From NCBI RefSeq assembly GCF_016899955.1, contig NZ_JACJJL010000007.1, positions 62,001-126,000 on the forward strand: a DNA stretch of 64,000 bases. The letters are read 5' to 3'. This DNA is from Marseilla massiliensis. GTDB lineage: Bacteria; Bacteroidota; Bacteroidia; Bacteroidales; Bacteroidaceae. This document shows, in pieces, positions 7,582 through 17,470 of the stretch (position 1 is the stretch's first letter; each line of letters begins with the position of its first letter). The translations under genes and the position numbers were made by a program. The notes beneath the pieces were generated by a model. It was given only the letters and a program-made list of their open reading frames with translations, ran no database searches and was not told where the DNA came from.

Positions 7582-9441
7582 ATGTCAAACAACAGAGAAA
7601 AACTCTTTACTGAGTTCGAAGCTCCTACAACCCAGGAATGGCTTGATAAGATTCAAGTTGACTTGAAGGGTGCAGACTTCAACAAGAGACTGGTTTGGAG
7701 AACCAATGAAGGCTTCTCCGTACCGCCGTTCTATCGCAGGGAAGATGTCGAGAAATTGAAGACCCCTGATGCTTTGCCCGGTGAATTCCCGTTCGTGCGC
7801 GGCAATAAGAAGGACAGCAACTCATGGTATGTGCGCCAAGACATAAAGGTTGATGACGCAAAGGAAGGAAACGCCAAGGCCTTGGATGTGTTGTCTAAGG
7901 GAGTGGACTCGCTGGGCTTCCATTTCTGTGGGGACTGCATAAGCGCAGAGTTCGTTGAGACTTTGCTCGACGGCGTCAAGTGTGACTGTGTGGAACTCAA
8001 CTTCTGCACTTGCAAACGGCGCTCTGTTGACCTTGCAAAGATACTGTGCGCATATTTTGAAAGCAAGGGGTATGCAAAGGAGAGCATTGTCGGTTCGATT
8101 GACTGGGACCCTATCGAGAAGATTGTGATGAAGGGCAAGGACGTCACCCGCCTGCTGCCACTCGCTTCACAGCTGGTCGACATGTTCAAGGATTATCCTC
8201 ATTTCCGCTGCATTGCCGTTAACGCTGCTTCGCTTAACAATGCCGGAGCATATATCGTACAGGAGTTGGGATATGCCCTCGCCTGGGGACATGAATATCT
8301 CTCCGAGCTGGTTGAAGCAGGCGTAGACCCTGCTTTGGCAGCAAGCAAGATAAAGTTTAATATGGGCATCACCGAAAACTATTTCATGGAAATAGCGAAG
8401 TTCCGTGCCGCCCGCTTGCTTTGGGCCGAGATAGTGAAGCAGTATGAGCCCAAGTGCGATTGCGCTTGCAAGATGTGTGTCAATGCAACGACCACCACTT
8501 ACAACATGACTATGTATGACAGCTATGTGAATTTGCTCCGCACGCAAACAGAGGCAATGAGTGCAGCACTGGGCGGAGTCCACTCTATATCTGTCGTTCC
8601 ATTCGATGCCGTTTATGAGACTCCTACCGACTTCTCTGAGCGCATTGCCCGCAATCAGCAGTTGTTGCTGAAGGAAGAGAGCCACTTCGACAAGGTTGTG
8701 GATCCTTCTGCCGGGTCATACTTCATCGAAGAGCTGACCACTTCGCTCGCCGATGCAGCGTGGAAGCTGTTCCTCAAGATAGAAGAACAGGGCGGATACC
8801 TTGAAGCTGTCAAGTGTGGCGTCGTGCAGGATGATGTAAATACGACCAACACCAAGCGCCATGAAGATGCCGCCAAGCGCAAGGAGTTCATCCTCGGAAC
8901 CAACCAATATCCTAATTTCACGGAGGTTTCTGACGGAAAGGCGCCCTTGTCGTGCTCTTGCGGATGCGGAAGCAAGCATGAAGACGCTCCGTTCAAGGCC
9001 ATCACTTCCACGCGTCTTGCCGCCGACTTTGAGCAGTTGCGCTTGCAGACCGAGCACAGTGGCAAAGTGCCCACGGCGTTTATGCTTACGATAGGCAGCC
9101 TGGCCTGGCGCCAGGCACGTGCGCAGTTCAGTTCAAACTTCCTTGCCTGCGCCGGATACAAGATTGTAGACAACCTTGGATTTGACACGGTTGAAGAAGG
9201 AGTGGATGCCGCAATGAAGGCCGGTGCCGACATTGTCGTGCTTTGCTCAAGCGACGATGAGTATGCTACATTTGCAGTTCCGGCATACAATTACCTTGCC
9301 GGCCGCGCAATGTTTATCGTTGCCGGAGCCCCGGCATGCATGGATGAGCTCAAGGCTGCAGGCATTGAGAACTTTATACACGTGAAGTGCAATGTGCTTG
9401 AGACATTGAGAGAGTATAACGCTAAATTGGGAATCAAATAA
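7582..9441 (+). CDS. mutA: Methylmalonyl-CoA mutase, small (beta) subunit
   Basis: A 619-aa subunit of the heterodimeric adenosylcobalamin-dependent mutase interconverting succinyl-CoA and (R)-methylmalonyl-CoA. It shows the mutase TIM-barrel region ([36 protein letters not shown]) and a C-terminal domain of the cobalamin-binding fold that lacks the DxHxxG motif, as expected for the non-catalytic subunit. The chosen start is ATG at 7582 ([15 protein letters not shown]); an in-frame TTG at 7573 is less likely. mutB follows after 11 bp. Cys-rich patches (CDCACKMC near residue 295 and [11 protein letters not shown] near 455) are noticeable. Confidence 0.95.
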   Translation: MSNNREKLFTEFEAPTTQEWLDKIQVDLKGADFNKRLVWRTNEGFSVPPFYRREDVEKLKTPDALPGEFPFVRGNKKDSNSWYVRQDIKVDDAKEGNAKALDVLSKGVDSLGFHFCGDCISAEFVETLLDGVKCDCVELNFCTCKRRSVDLAKILCAYFESKGYAKESIVGSIDWDPIEKIVMKGKDVTRLLPLASQLVDMFKDYPHFRCIAVNAASLNNAGAYIVQELGYALAWGHEYLSELVEAGVDPALAASKIKFNMGITENYFMEIAKFRAARLLWAEIVKQYEPKCDCACKMCVNATTTTYNMTMYDSYVNLLRTQTEAMSAALGGVHSISVVPFDAVYETPTDFSERIARNQQLLLKEESHFDKVVDPSAGSYFIEELTTSLADAAWKLFLKIEEQGGYLEAVKCGVVQDDVNTTNTKRHEDAAKRKEFILGTNQYPNFTEVSDGKAPLSCSCGCGSKHEDAPFKAITSTRLAADFEQLRLQTEHSGKVPTAFMLTIGSLAWRQARAQFSSNFLACAGYKIVDNLGFDTVEEGVDAAMKAGADIVVLCSSDDEYATFAVPAYNYLAGRAMFIVAGAPACMDELKAAGIENFIHVKCNVLETLREYNAKLGIK

Positions 9442-9452
9442 CCACAAGAGTC

Positions 9453-11600
9453 ATGAGAAAGAGTTTTAAAGATGTTGATATATTTGCCGGGATAAAGGCT
9501 GCCAACGGAGCCGACTGGCAGAAGGCCAATGGTATTGCTCCCAATTGGAAGACTCCGGAGCATATTGAAGTGAAGCCTGTTTACACAAAGGAAGACCTCG
9601 AAGGCATGGAGCACCTTGACTTCGCTGCCGGTATTCCGCCGTTCCTGCGCGGCCCTTACTCAATGATGTATCCTTTCCGTCCGTGGACGATACGTCAGTA
9701 TGCCGGATTCTCAACGGCTGAGGAGTCAAACGCTTTCTATCGCCGCAACCTGGCTTCCGGACAGAAAGGTCTGTCGGTGGCTTTCGACCTGCCAACACAC
9801 CGCGGTTACGACCCCGACAACGAGCGTGTGGTCGGTGACGTTGGAAAGGCCGGCGTGTCGATTTGCAACGAAGAGAACATGAAGGTGCTCTTCGATGGCA
9901 TCCCACTCAACAAGATGTCTGTGTCGATGACGATGAATGGTGCGGTGTTGCCCGTGCTCGCGTTCTACATCGTGGCAGGCTTGGAGCAGGGGGCCAAGCT
10001 GGAGGAGATGGCCGGTACCATCCAGAACGACATCTTGAAGGAGTTCATGGTGAGAAACACCTACATCTATCCGCCAGCCTTCTCAATGAAGATTATTGCC
10101 GACATATTCGAGTTCACTTCTCAGAATATGCCTAAGTTCAACTCTATATCCATCTCCGGTTACCACATGCAGGAAGCCGGAGCCACTGCAGACATTGAGC
10201 TTGCATATACGCTTGCCGACGGAATGGAGTATATCCGTGCCGGAGTCAACGCTGGGATAGACATCGATGCGTTTGCACCCCGCCTGTCATTCTTCTGGGC
10301 AATAGGCGTCAACCACTTCATGGAGATTGCCAAGATGCGTGCGGCCCGCTTGCTTTGGGCTAAGATTGTGAAGAGTTTTGGAGCCAAGAACCCGAAGTCG
10401 ATGGCTCTGCGTACGCACTCGCAGACATCAGGTTGGTCGCTCACCGAGCAAGATCCTTACAATAATGTCGGCCGCACTTGCATCGAGGCAATGGCTGCCG
10501 TGCTTGGCCATACCCAGTCGCTGCACACCAATGCGCTCGACGAGGCCATAGCATTGCCAACCGACTTCTCTGCCCGCATTGCCCGCAACACCCAGATATA
10601 CATCCAGAACGAGACAAAGGTTTGCAAGCACATCGACCCGTGGGCCGGTTCTTATTATGTGGAGTCGCTCACAAATGAGCTCGTTCACAAGGCATGGGAG
10701 CACATACAGGAGATTGAGAAGCTCGGCGGCATGGCCAAGGCCATTGAGACCGGCGTGCCAAAGATGCGCATCGAGGAAGCTGCAGCCCGTACACAGGCCC
10801 GCATCGACAGTGGAGTGCAGGTTATAGTCGGCACAAACAAGTACCGTCTTGACCACGAAGACCCGATTGACATCCTCGAGGTTGACAACACCGCCGTGCG
10901 CAAGCAGCAGGAAGAGCTTCTGGCACAGATCCGCTCAACGCGCGACAACGAGGCTTGCAAGAAAGCGTTGGCCGAACTTACGGAATGCGTTCGCAGCGGC
11001 AAGGGCAACCTTTTGGCCCATGCCATCGAATGCGCCAAGTTGCGTTGCACTCTCGGTGAGATAAGTGATGCCTGCGAAGAGGTCGTAGGCCGTTACAAAG
11101 CAGTAATCAGAACTATTTCAGGCGTGTATTCATCAGAAAGCAAAAACGACAAGGACTTCGACGTGGCTTGCAGGCTTACCGAGGAGTTTGCAAAGAAAGA
11201 AGGGCGTCGCCCGCGTATCTTCGTAGCAAAGATGGGACAGGACGGGCACGACCGTGGTGCAAAGGTTGTGGCCACAGGATATGCCGACTGCGGTTTCGAT
11301 GTCGACATGGGCCCGTTGTTCCAGACTCCGGCCGAGGCTGCACGCGAGGCTGTCGAGAATGATGTGCATGTGGTGGGCGTGTCTTCTCTGGCTGCAGGCC
11401 ACAAGACACTCATCCCTCAGCTCATCGACGAGCTGAAGAAACTCGGGCGCGAAGACATCATGGTCATTGCCGGAGGCGTGATTCCCGCACAGGATTACGA
11501 CTTCCTCTACAAGGCCGGTGTTGCCGCAATATTCGGCCCGGGCACATCTGTTGCCAAGGCTGCAGTTGAGATAATGAACATCTTGCTCGACGAGGATTGA
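9453..11600 (+). CDS. mutB: Methylmalonyl-CoA mutase, large (alpha, catalytic) subunit
   Basis: A 715-aa catalytic subunit. The N-terminal barrel contains [18 protein letters not shown] and [10 protein letters not shown], which bind the CoA ester. The C-terminal domain holds the cobalamin-ligand motif D597-x-H599-x-x-G602 (GQDGHDRG), whose His replaces the dimethylbenzimidazole ligand, followed by [12 protein letters not shown] and [11 protein letters not shown]. The length is typical of bacterial MutB. It is co-transcribed with mutA and ends at a strong hairpin terminator. In Bacteroidales the pair runs from succinyl-CoA toward propionate. Confidence 0.97.
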   Translation: MRKSFKDVDIFAGIKAANGADWQKANGIAPNWKTPEHIEVKPVYTKEDLEGMEHLDFAAGIPPFLRGPYSMMYPFRPWTIRQYAGFSTAEESNAFYRRNLASGQKGLSVAFDLPTHRGYDPDNERVVGDVGKAGVSICNEENMKVLFDGIPLNKMSVSMTMNGAVLPVLAFYIVAGLEQGAKLEEMAGTIQNDILKEFMVRNTYIYPPAFSMKIIADIFEFTSQNMPKFNSISISGYHMQEAGATADIELAYTLADGMEYIRAGVNAGIDIDAFAPRLSFFWAIGVNHFMEIAKMRAARLLWAKIVKSFGAKNPKSMALRTHSQTSGWSLTEQDPYNNVGRTCIEAMAAVLGHTQSLHTNALDEAIALPTDFSARIARNTQIYIQNETKVCKHIDPWAGSYYVESLTNELVHKAWEHIQEIEKLGGMAKAIETGVPKMRIEEAAARTQARIDSGVQVIVGTNKYRLDHEDPIDILEVDNTAVRKQQEELLAQIRSTRDNEACKKALAELTECVRSGKGNLLAHAIECAKLRCTLGEISDACEEVVGRYKAVIRTISGVYSSESKNDKDFDVACRLTEEFAKKEGRRPRIFVAKMGQDGHDRGAKVVATGYADCGFDVDMGPLFQTPAEAAREAVENDVHVVGVSSLAAGHKTLIPQLIDELKKLGREDIMVIAGGVIPAQDYDFLYKAGVAAIFGPGTSVAKAAVEIMNILLDED

Positions 11601-11628
11601 GCAAAACCTCGTCTTTGTATGGCATGAA

Positions 11629-11659
11629 AAACGCGCCGGAAGCATCTTCCGGCGCGTTT
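11629..11659. terminator. Bidirectional terminator between mutB and the fucosidase gene
   Basis: A perfect 14-bp stem (11629-11642 with 11646-11659) with a 3-base loop is flanked by an A-run on the left and T-rich sequence on the right. It can terminate both the plus-strand mutAB transcript and the convergent minus-strand gene. Confidence 0.85.
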
Positions 11660-11706
11660 CTTTATTGTGCAATTGCATGTTGACAACGCCATGCTTGTCG
11701 GCCGCC

Positions 11707-13344
11707 TCACTTTTTTATCCGCACAACCGGTGCAATGTTGTTGGCTGTTTTCGGCAGTGTGATGTGCAGACCTTCGGCATCCTGCACCGCTTTCAGCTTG
11801 CCGTAGCCAAGCAGGTAAACGCTTTTTATTGTCTTGCCTATGTGCTTGTTGCCTGAAGCCAGCGACGTTATGGTGAGTTTTCCGTCTTTTGGCCATGCCA
11901 TTGATGTGGCGTAAACGTACCTCTGAGTCTGCGTGAACCTTATTTCGCGGCTGTCCATATCCCGGTACTGCGAGTCGTTGAAGCCCTGCGCATTCAGTGC
12001 AATGCCTTTCCCAGCTATGGGGCCCTCACCGAACACAAGCCACGGACGGGTGCCGTAAACGCTCTCTCCGTTTGTCTTCAGCCACCTGCCTATCTCGTCG
12101 AGAATAGCCTTTTCTTTCTCGTCGAAGGTGCCGTCGGCGCGCAGAGGCACGCTGAGCAGCAGGTTGCCGTTCTTGCTCACAACGTCCACAAGCTGGCGCA
12201 CCACCAATGCAGCCGACTTATATCCTTTTTCGTAAGTGCGCGTGTTATAGTGCCAGTCGCCCAGGCATGTGCATGTTTGCCAAGGCTGTTCAATCATCTT
12301 GCTCGGTGCTCCACGTTCCACGTCCCATGTGATGGCTTTGCGTTGTTGTTCGTCCAGTATTTTGCCGAACATCACGGCAGTGGCCTTGCCTTTGTTCATT
12401 TTCTCGTTGTGGTTGTAGAAGTGGGCGGCAATCTTCAGCCCAGCGTCGCTTATCGGGTAGAATGGCATCACCGTGGCGTCGAAATACAGCAAGTCGGGGT
12501 CGTAGCGGTTGATGGCGTCGAGTGTTCTGTTGTAAAAGTTGGTGACAAATTTCTGAGATGGCAGACTTGCCCCGTTGCCCCATGCCCATTGTTGGTGAAT
12601 CATGCCGTCTGCCCATGTGGCTTTGCTTGGCGTATGTTCTTGGGCATACAGGTCTTGCGGGTCGTAGCCCTCCCACCACTTGCCCACGCCGTCGGCCTTT
12701 GTCATCCATCCGTCATATGGCACTCCCATCTTCTCGCCGCTGCGGTCGTATCGCCGTGCCGGTTCGTACCATGTCCATGCATGGTCGGCGTGCAGGCTAA
12801 TGCCAAAAGGCAGGCCGGCTTTCCTTGCTGCGGCGGCCCATTCTCCGAGAACGTCGCGTTTAGGGCCGATATTCATCGAGTTCCACGGCTGATACTTGCT
12901 GTCCCATAGGTCATAGTTGTCGTGATGGTTGCCAAGGGCGAAGAAATATTTGGCCCCAATTGCCTTGTAATATGCCACGAGAGAGTCGGGAGACCAATGC
13001 TCCGCCTTGAACAATGGCAGGATATCCTTGAATCCGAACTCCGACGGATGGCCGTAGTGCTCAACGTGGTACTTGTATTGGTAACTGCCTTCGAGATACA
13101 TTTTCCGCGCCATCCAGTCGCCGCTGGCCTCTACGCACTGCGGCCCCCAGTGTGCCCATATTCCAAACTTGGCGTCGCGGAACCATTCCGGCGTCTCATG
13201 GTTGGCCAGCGACTCCCACGAGGGGCGGTAGTTGCCTTGTTCCATTTTCTCGTCTGTTTCTGCTACTTTCACTTTGTAGTCTTGTGAATGCGCGTCACTT
13301 AAGGCAGCGCAAAGGCATAGTGCCGCAATCAAATGTTTTTTCAT
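11707..13344 (-). CDS. Secreted alpha-L-fucosidase (glycoside hydrolase family 29)
   Basis: A 545-aa enzyme expected to release alpha-linked L-fucose from glycans such as mucin or milk oligosaccharides, by a retaining mechanism. A signal peptide covers about 1-20. GH29 motifs are visible: WFRDAKFGIWAHWGPQ (His65), GNHHDNYDLWDSKYQPWNS (His140-His141-Asp142) and PDLLYFDATVMPF, where Asp289 fits the catalytic nucleophile. A C-terminal beta-sandwich (about 430-545) follows the barrel. There are no SusC/SusD or other glycosidase neighbours, so it is not part of a visible polysaccharide utilisation locus. Linkage specificity cannot be read. Confidence 0.9.
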   Translation of the reverse strand: MKKHLIAALCLCAALSDAHSQDYKVKVAETDEKMEQGNYRPSWESLANHETPEWFRDAKFGIWAHWGPQCVEASGDWMARKMYLEGSYQYKYHVEHYGHPSEFGFKDILPLFKAEHWSPDSLVAYYKAIGAKYFFALGNHHDNYDLWDSKYQPWNSMNIGPKRDVLGEWAAAARKAGLPFGISLHADHAWTWYEPARRYDRSGEKMGVPYDGWMTKADGVGKWWEGYDPQDLYAQEHTPSKATWADGMIHQQWAWGNGASLPSQKFVTNFYNRTLDAINRYDPDLLYFDATVMPFYPISDAGLKIAAHFYNHNEKMNKGKATAVMFGKILDEQQRKAITWDVERGAPSKMIEQPWQTCTCLGDWHYNTRTYEKGYKSAALVVRQLVDVVSKNGNLLLSVPLRADGTFDEKEKAILDEIGRWLKTNGESVYGTRPWLVFGEGPIAGKGIALNAQGFNDSQYRDMDSREIRFTQTQRYVYATSMAWPKDGKLTITSLASGNKHIGKTIKSVYLLGYGKLKAVQDAEGLHITLPKTANNIAPVVRIKK

Positions 13345-13409
13345 CTGTTTCTTTCAGGTTGTTATTGTTAGTCGTTGCACTACGTCGGCAAAGGACGTAC
13401 TGCTTTGTG

Positions 13410-13417
13410 CAAAGATA
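13410..13417 (-). promoter_or_regulatory. -7 promoter element of the fucosidase gene
   Basis: TATCTTTG on the minus strand lies 66 bp before the fucosidase start codon and fits TAnnTTTG. Confidence 0.5.
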
Positions 13418-13551
13418 CAACATTTCCCGCCAATGGCATAATGTGCGCTTATGTATTTGCCTTCAAGGCTTGGTTAGTCGCCCACTTTCCGCCCTCGTAT
13501 GCTTTTGTTGGCAACAGTTGCCTGTCACACAAAACTTTGCCGCTGTAAGGT

Positions 13552-13582
13552 TTTGCGTTCTCGGCTTTATTTCATACCTTTG
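13552..13582 (+). promoter_or_regulatory. Promoter of the HD-domain gene
   Basis: TTTG (13552-13555), a 19-base spacer and TACCTTTG (13575-13582) match the Bacteroidota consensus exactly. It lies 35 bp before the start codon and also decides that the gene starts at 13617, not at the longer upstream open frame. Confidence 0.85.
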
Positions 13583-13616
13583 CAGATACATTGTTTCATA
13601 CAATAACAACAAGCCT

Positions 13617-14216
13617 ATGACAGCAAATACGGCAAGGGAAGAATACATATCACTGTTGAAGTCGACCGGTCGCAGCGGCATCGACAGTGTGGTCGACTAC
13701 CTCGACAAGGCAGGTTTTTTCAAGGCTCCGGCTTCTGTTAACCGCCATCTGAGCCATGACGGCGGCCTGCTCGAGCATTCGCTCAATGTCTACCGGACCG
13801 CCATGATGCTGCGAGAGCAGATGATTGCAATGCGTCCCGACATAGAAGGGCGGCTTCAGGTAGACAGCGTGGTTATATCTTCCTTGCTTCACGACATTTG
13901 CAAGGCAAACATTTACCACAAGACAACCAAATACCGCAAGGACGCCAACAACCGATGGGAAGCCTACGACGGCTACGACGTGGATTACACCCGCTTCCCC
14001 CTCGGCCATGGCGAGAAATCTGTTGTGATGCTGCTTCGCCTCGGCCTGGAGCTGTCGAATGACGAGATACTGGCCATACGTTGGCACATGTCTGCGTGGG
14101 ACTTGTCTTTTCAGAGCTTCGAGTCGAAGAGCAACATCTCTGCCGCCAGCGACGTGCCACTTGTGGCCATACTCCAGGCGGCCGATGCGCTGGCTGCCCA
14201 CATCCTCGAATGCTGA
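13617..14216 (+). CDS. HD-domain phosphohydrolase-like protein
   Basis: A 199-aa cytosolic protein with a metal-dependent HD-type fold. His54 (GGLLEHSLNVYR) and His92-Asp93 (LLHDICKA) are the expected metal ligands, and a C-terminal LQAADALAAHI segment supplies a further conserved Asp. Proteins of this type hydrolyse nucleotides or phosphate esters; the substrate is unknown. The open frame extends upstream to 13152 but runs through the promoter and the start of the fucosidase gene, so ATG 13617 (MTANTAREEYISLL) is chosen. Possibly a single-gene unit; a GNAT gene follows 101 bp downstream. Confidence 0.85.
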   Translation: MTANTAREEYISLLKSTGRSGIDSVVDYLDKAGFFKAPASVNRHLSHDGGLLEHSLNVYRTAMMLREQMIAMRPDIEGRLQVDSVVISSLLHDICKANIYHKTTKYRKDANNRWEAYDGYDVDYTRFPLGHGEKSVVMLLRLGLELSNDEILAIRWHMSAWDLSFQSFESKSNISAASDVPLVAILQAADALAAHILEC

Positions 14217-14317
14217 GCGTTGGTGCCTGCCGTCACTGCCGGCAGTAGCCTGCCATGTCGGTTTCGTCTGTCAGGGTGCAGGTGGGTGGCCCGCATGTTT
14301 TTTATTATCACAAAGTA

Positions 14318-14839
14318 ATGGATAGGTTGGTATTGTCTACCGCGAGGCTGATGGTAAGGGAAATGTCGCCATCCGACCTTCTGCCATTGGCGGCTATTTT
14401 GCAAGACGACGGCGTGATGTATGCTTATGGCGGAGCATTCAGTGCGGCCGAGACAGAGGCGTGGCTTGACAAACAGTTGCGTCGTTATGCCGAACTTGGT
14501 TTCGGTCTGTGGGCCGTGTGCCTGAATGATACAGGCGAGATGATAGGGCAGTGCGGCATAACGATGCAAGAATACAATGATTTGACTGTGCCGGAGATAG
14601 GCTATCTGTTTGCCCGTCGGCACTGGCACAATGGATATGCCGCCGAGGCTGCCATGGCTTGCCGTTGTTATGGCATGGCCAACTTGCATTTCAACAGGCT
14701 ATATTCAATAATAAGAATAACCAATGTGGCTTCGCAAAAAGTGGCATTCCGTATAGGCATGCGCCCCGAAGGCACAATAGTCAGGCACTACCGTGGGCAG
14801 TATATGCGCCACATCGTATTTTCTGCCGGCATAGACTGA
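14318..14839 (+). CDS. GNAT-family N-acetyltransferase (RimJ/RimL-like)
   Basis: A 173-aa acetyl-CoA-dependent acetyltransferase of the RimJ/RimL type. The N terminus RLVLSTARLMVREMSPSDL is the usual first strand. EIGYLFARRHWHNGYAAEA is the acetyl-CoA-binding motif A region, and NVASQKVAFRIGMRPEGT is the typical late strand-helix. The start is ATG 14318; upstream in-frame GTG/ATG codons add sequence with no family match. The acceptor substrate is unknown (protein N terminus, amino acid or drug are all possible). Confidence 0.87.
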   Translation: MDRLVLSTARLMVREMSPSDLLPLAAILQDDGVMYAYGGAFSAAETEAWLDKQLRRYAELGFGLWAVCLNDTGEMIGQCGITMQEYNDLTVPEIGYLFARRHWHNGYAAEAAMACRCYGMANLHFNRLYSIIRITNVASQKVAFRIGMRPEGTIVRHYRGQYMRHIVFSAGID

Positions 14840-15489
14840 TACCTATTCGCATGGCTCCACGAGCCATGTTTTCCATGCAGAGCGGCGTTCTCCGGCCTTT
14901 TCTCGCATGCCGGCATTCACCGCCCGTCTTCAATCGCCCGTTATATCCCCAAGCTATCGCTTCCTTTTCCTCACATGTCCTGCCTGCCGTAATGTCCCGG
15001 GGCATGGCTGGCTGCCCCAAGGCAAGTTGGCAGCCAATCAGCAGGCAAGATGGTGTGAAACGTTTGGCGAGCATGATGTTGTTGCGGAAAAGGCAATTCG
15101 GCGCCCGATGGGCGACAGTGAGTGAATCGTAAGACAATGCCCATGCTACGCCAGCGGTAGCTCCACGGTGACCCAACCAACATCGTCTGCTGTATTCTTT
15201 TTGCCACATCATTATTGTAATAGAACCAACTGCTGCGGCTTAGTTGGCCCTATCCGTTCTGTCGTTGGTTTAAGTTTCCAATCGCATATCACCAGCGGTA
15301 AATCCACTGCGTTACTGTTGCTTTTGTTTATCTACATCCCGTTTTATCATGGTGTTTGTGCGCTTTGTGTCAGGACTTTACGCTGCAGGTGGCTTTAATG
15401 GTGTTTTGCAATTCGTCATATTGGTGCCACAATTAGCCCAAACCACCGCATTCCGACAAAAAGGACAATGTGTGGGAATGTGAGTCGCA
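14840..15489. other. Intergenic region without recognisable gene
   Basis: About 650 bases with short open frames on both strands that overlap each other and show no domain. No tRNA, repeat cluster or strong terminator was seen. The AT-rich promoter of the recombinase begins at its right end. Confidence 0.5.
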
Positions 15490-15517
15490 TTGTTTCATAT
15501 ATATATATCTAATTTTG
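15490..15517 (+). promoter_or_regulatory. Likely promoter upstream of the recombinase gene
   Basis: TTG (15490-15492), a 17-base AT-rich spacer and TAATTTTG (15510-15517) resemble the phylum consensus, with a slightly short spacer. Transcription from here would give a leader of about 230 bases. Confidence 0.55.
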
Positions 15518-15532
15518 CATAAAACGAAAGGG

Positions 15533-15715
15533 TGACGACAGTTGGCTCGGATTGCTCAAGCAGCATGTTCTTGAGCCCGAAGGCATAGCCCGGCAGCAAG
15601 CCTCACGGTGGCCCTTGCCTAAGTCCGGCCTGCATATTTCGAGCCGGATGGCAGTTGGTTGATGCAGGGCATGCATGGTGCATTCTGGCACTCAATGTTG
15701 CCGGGCTATTCGTCA
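15533..15715 (+). ncRNA. Candidate structured RNA / leader before the recombinase gene
   Basis: A closing helix TGACGA/TCGTCA (15533-15538 with 15710-15715) encloses two further elements. One is a hairpin (GCTCAAG/CTTGAGC, 15554-15576). The other is a perfect 11-bp helix ATAGCCCGGCA/TGCCGGGCTAT (15585-15595 with 15699-15709), stacked next to the closing helix. Inside the latter lies another hairpin (TCCGGC/GCCGGA, 15624-15648). The nested pairing over 183 bases is unlikely to be chance. It could be a leader of the recombinase mRNA or an independent small RNA. No known family was recognised. Confidence 0.45.
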
Positions 15716-15757
15716 TGGTCGTTTTAAAGTATATAACAGTTTAGAATAATTGATGGA

Positions 15758-16957
15758 ATGGCATCAGTAAAGGTGAAGTTCAGGCCTTCAACAGTGGAAG
15801 GTGGAATGGGGAGTGTTTACTTTCAGGTAATTCAAAATAGGGTAGTCAGGCAGATAGGCACAGGCTACAGGCTTTACAGCAATGAGTGGGATGATGGTTC
15901 GTCGATGCCGGCAGAGCTTGGCGAGGGCGAAGCCCGTGCTGACGAGGTGCATGGCATAGGCGAGGACATTAGGCGCGAGAAGGCTTTGCTCGACAACGTA
16001 GTGGCCTCGCTCGACAGCCATGGCCCTTACACGGCCGACATGGTTGTGCACTCATATCACAGGCAGGATGCAAGCCTGTCGTTCTCTGTGTTTATGAACG
16101 GCGTCATTGCCAAGTTGCGCAAGCAGGGGCGGATGCGCACAGCCGAGACCTACGATTCGGCCCTGCGTAGCTTTATGGAGTTCAGAAACCAGGTTGATGT
16201 CACGTTGGATGCCATGAACTCCAACCTCATCGTACATTATGAGGCCTACCTGAAGAAGAGGGGGTTGAAGAAGAACACCATCTCTTTTTACATGCGCATA
16301 CTGCGGGCCACCTACAACAGGGCCGTCGACAGCGGGCTCACCTCGCAGGCCAACCCGTTTGACAACGTGTACACAGGGGTTGACAAGACCGTGAAGCATG
16401 CCCTGCCTTTCGGCCTTGTGAAGCGCATGAAGGATATCGACTTGACGTCGGACTCGTCGCTTGAGTTTGCCCGCGATATGTTCTTGTTCAGTTTCTACAC
16501 CCGCGGCATGTCGTTTTTAGACATGGCTTATCTCGACCGCGACAGCATCCAGAACGGCGTGCTGTCATACCGCCGGCGCAAGACCGGCCAGACGCTTTAC
16601 ATAAAGTGGGAGCCCTGCATGCAGGACATTGTCGACAAGTATCCCGGCGCTGAAAACGGAAGGTTGCTGCCGATAATAAAGCGTAGCAACAATGAGCGCC
16701 GTCAGTATGAGAGCGCGCTCCATTTGGTAAACCACAAGCTTAAGGAGGTTGGAGCCATGATTGGGGTTACTTCGGGGCTCACCATGTATGTGGCCCGCCA
16801 TTCGTGGGCCTGCGCGGCCAACAGCCAGGACATACCGCTGGGCGTGATCAGCGAGGGGATGGGGCATGACTCCGAGAACACCACACGCCTTTACCTTGCC
16901 TCGCTCGACAATTCGGTTGTCGATACGGCCAACGGCATGATACTTCACAAGCTCTGA
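15758..16957 (+). CDS. Tyrosine recombinase / site-specific integrase
   Basis: A 399-aa phage-integrase-type recombinase with an N-terminal arm-binding region (1-100), a SAM-like core-binding domain (about 105-210, SFSVFMNGVIAKLRKQGRMRTAETY) and a catalytic domain (about 215-399). Catalytic residues fit Arg in FYTRGMSFLDMAYL, Lys in the RRRKTGQ beta-hairpin, Arg-His in YVARHSW and the nucleophilic Tyr in TTRLYLASL. This is the type found in Bacteroidota for integration or DNA inversion. No transfer, phage or excisionase genes are nearby, so it stands alone. A structured leader precedes it and a 60-bp palindrome follows it. Confidence 0.92.
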   Translation: MASVKVKFRPSTVEGGMGSVYFQVIQNRVVRQIGTGYRLYSNEWDDGSSMPAELGEGEARADEVHGIGEDIRREKALLDNVVASLDSHGPYTADMVVHSYHRQDASLSFSVFMNGVIAKLRKQGRMRTAETYDSALRSFMEFRNQVDVTLDAMNSNLIVHYEAYLKKRGLKKNTISFYMRILRATYNRAVDSGLTSQANPFDNVYTGVDKTVKHALPFGLVKRMKDIDLTSDSSLEFARDMFLFSFYTRGMSFLDMAYLDRDSIQNGVLSYRRRKTGQTLYIKWEPCMQDIVDKYPGAENGRLLPIIKRSNNERRQYESALHLVNHKLKEVGAMIGVTSGLTMYVARHSWACAANSQDIPLGVISEGMGHDSENTTRLYLASLDNSVVDTANGMILHKL

Positions 16958-17084
16958 TGGCTGCCGGCCCGGGCTGCCGGTAAAGGTTGCAATGGCCTGC
17001 TGGCGGGCATTGCGCTTACTTCCGGCAGGCATGGGCAAGCCAACCGGGCGTGGAAGGCCCGCGACACTGCCCGTTTTCCGTATC

Positions 17085-17144
17085 AAAATCAAGCCTTGTT
17101 TCGGTGTGCGACGGCCGTCGCACACCGAAACAAGGCTTGATTTT
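17085..17144. repeat. Perfect 60-bp palindrome between convergent genes
   Basis: Bases 17085-17114 are the exact reverse complement of 17115-17144, with no loop or mismatch. The arms begin AAAATCAAGCC and end GGCTTGATTTT, so transcripts from either side would form a stem of up to 28 bp followed by UUUU. It lies 128 bp after the recombinase stop and 327 bp from the end of the convergent HAD gene. A bidirectional terminator is the simplest reading. A recombination site or fold-back repair product is also possible. The rest of 16958-17470 shows no gene. Confidence 0.9.
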
Positions 17145-17470
17145 ATTATGCCTGCCGTTGCCGCAGGCCAGTTGAATGCCACTGTCGGGCTGTGTGTTGG
17201 GCATCGTTCATACCGTATATTCCGCAGTACGGTGGCTTGGCCTGCGTCTGCCGGCATCATCGAGGCGCTATGTCGGCGTTGCCGGTGCAGCCTTGCGGCC
17301 ATCGCCATAAGGCCGTTGCGCCTCATTTGGCTCGCCATTCGGTCGCCGGTGTCTGTTGCTGCCGCAGGCATCAGTCTTGCTTGCCCTGGCCCCGTCCATG
17401 CCGTGCGGCTAAAGCCTCCCGCTCTTCGGGAGTGGCGGCCTTGGCTGCCTTGGGGCGCTGCAGCCCTTGT

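Noticed and set aside
13152..13616. N-terminal extension of the HD protein
   Set aside because: The frame crosses a consensus promoter at 13552-13582 and antisense fucosidase sequence. ATG 13617 fits the domain start.
15533..15715. 6S RNA identification
   Set aside because: Size and a long closing rod are compatible, but the central-bubble layout could not be shown by eye, so no family name is given.
15758..17470. Integrative element around the recombinase
   Set aside because: Neighbouring genes on both sides look like ordinary chromosomal genes, and no transfer, phage or direct-repeat borders were seen.
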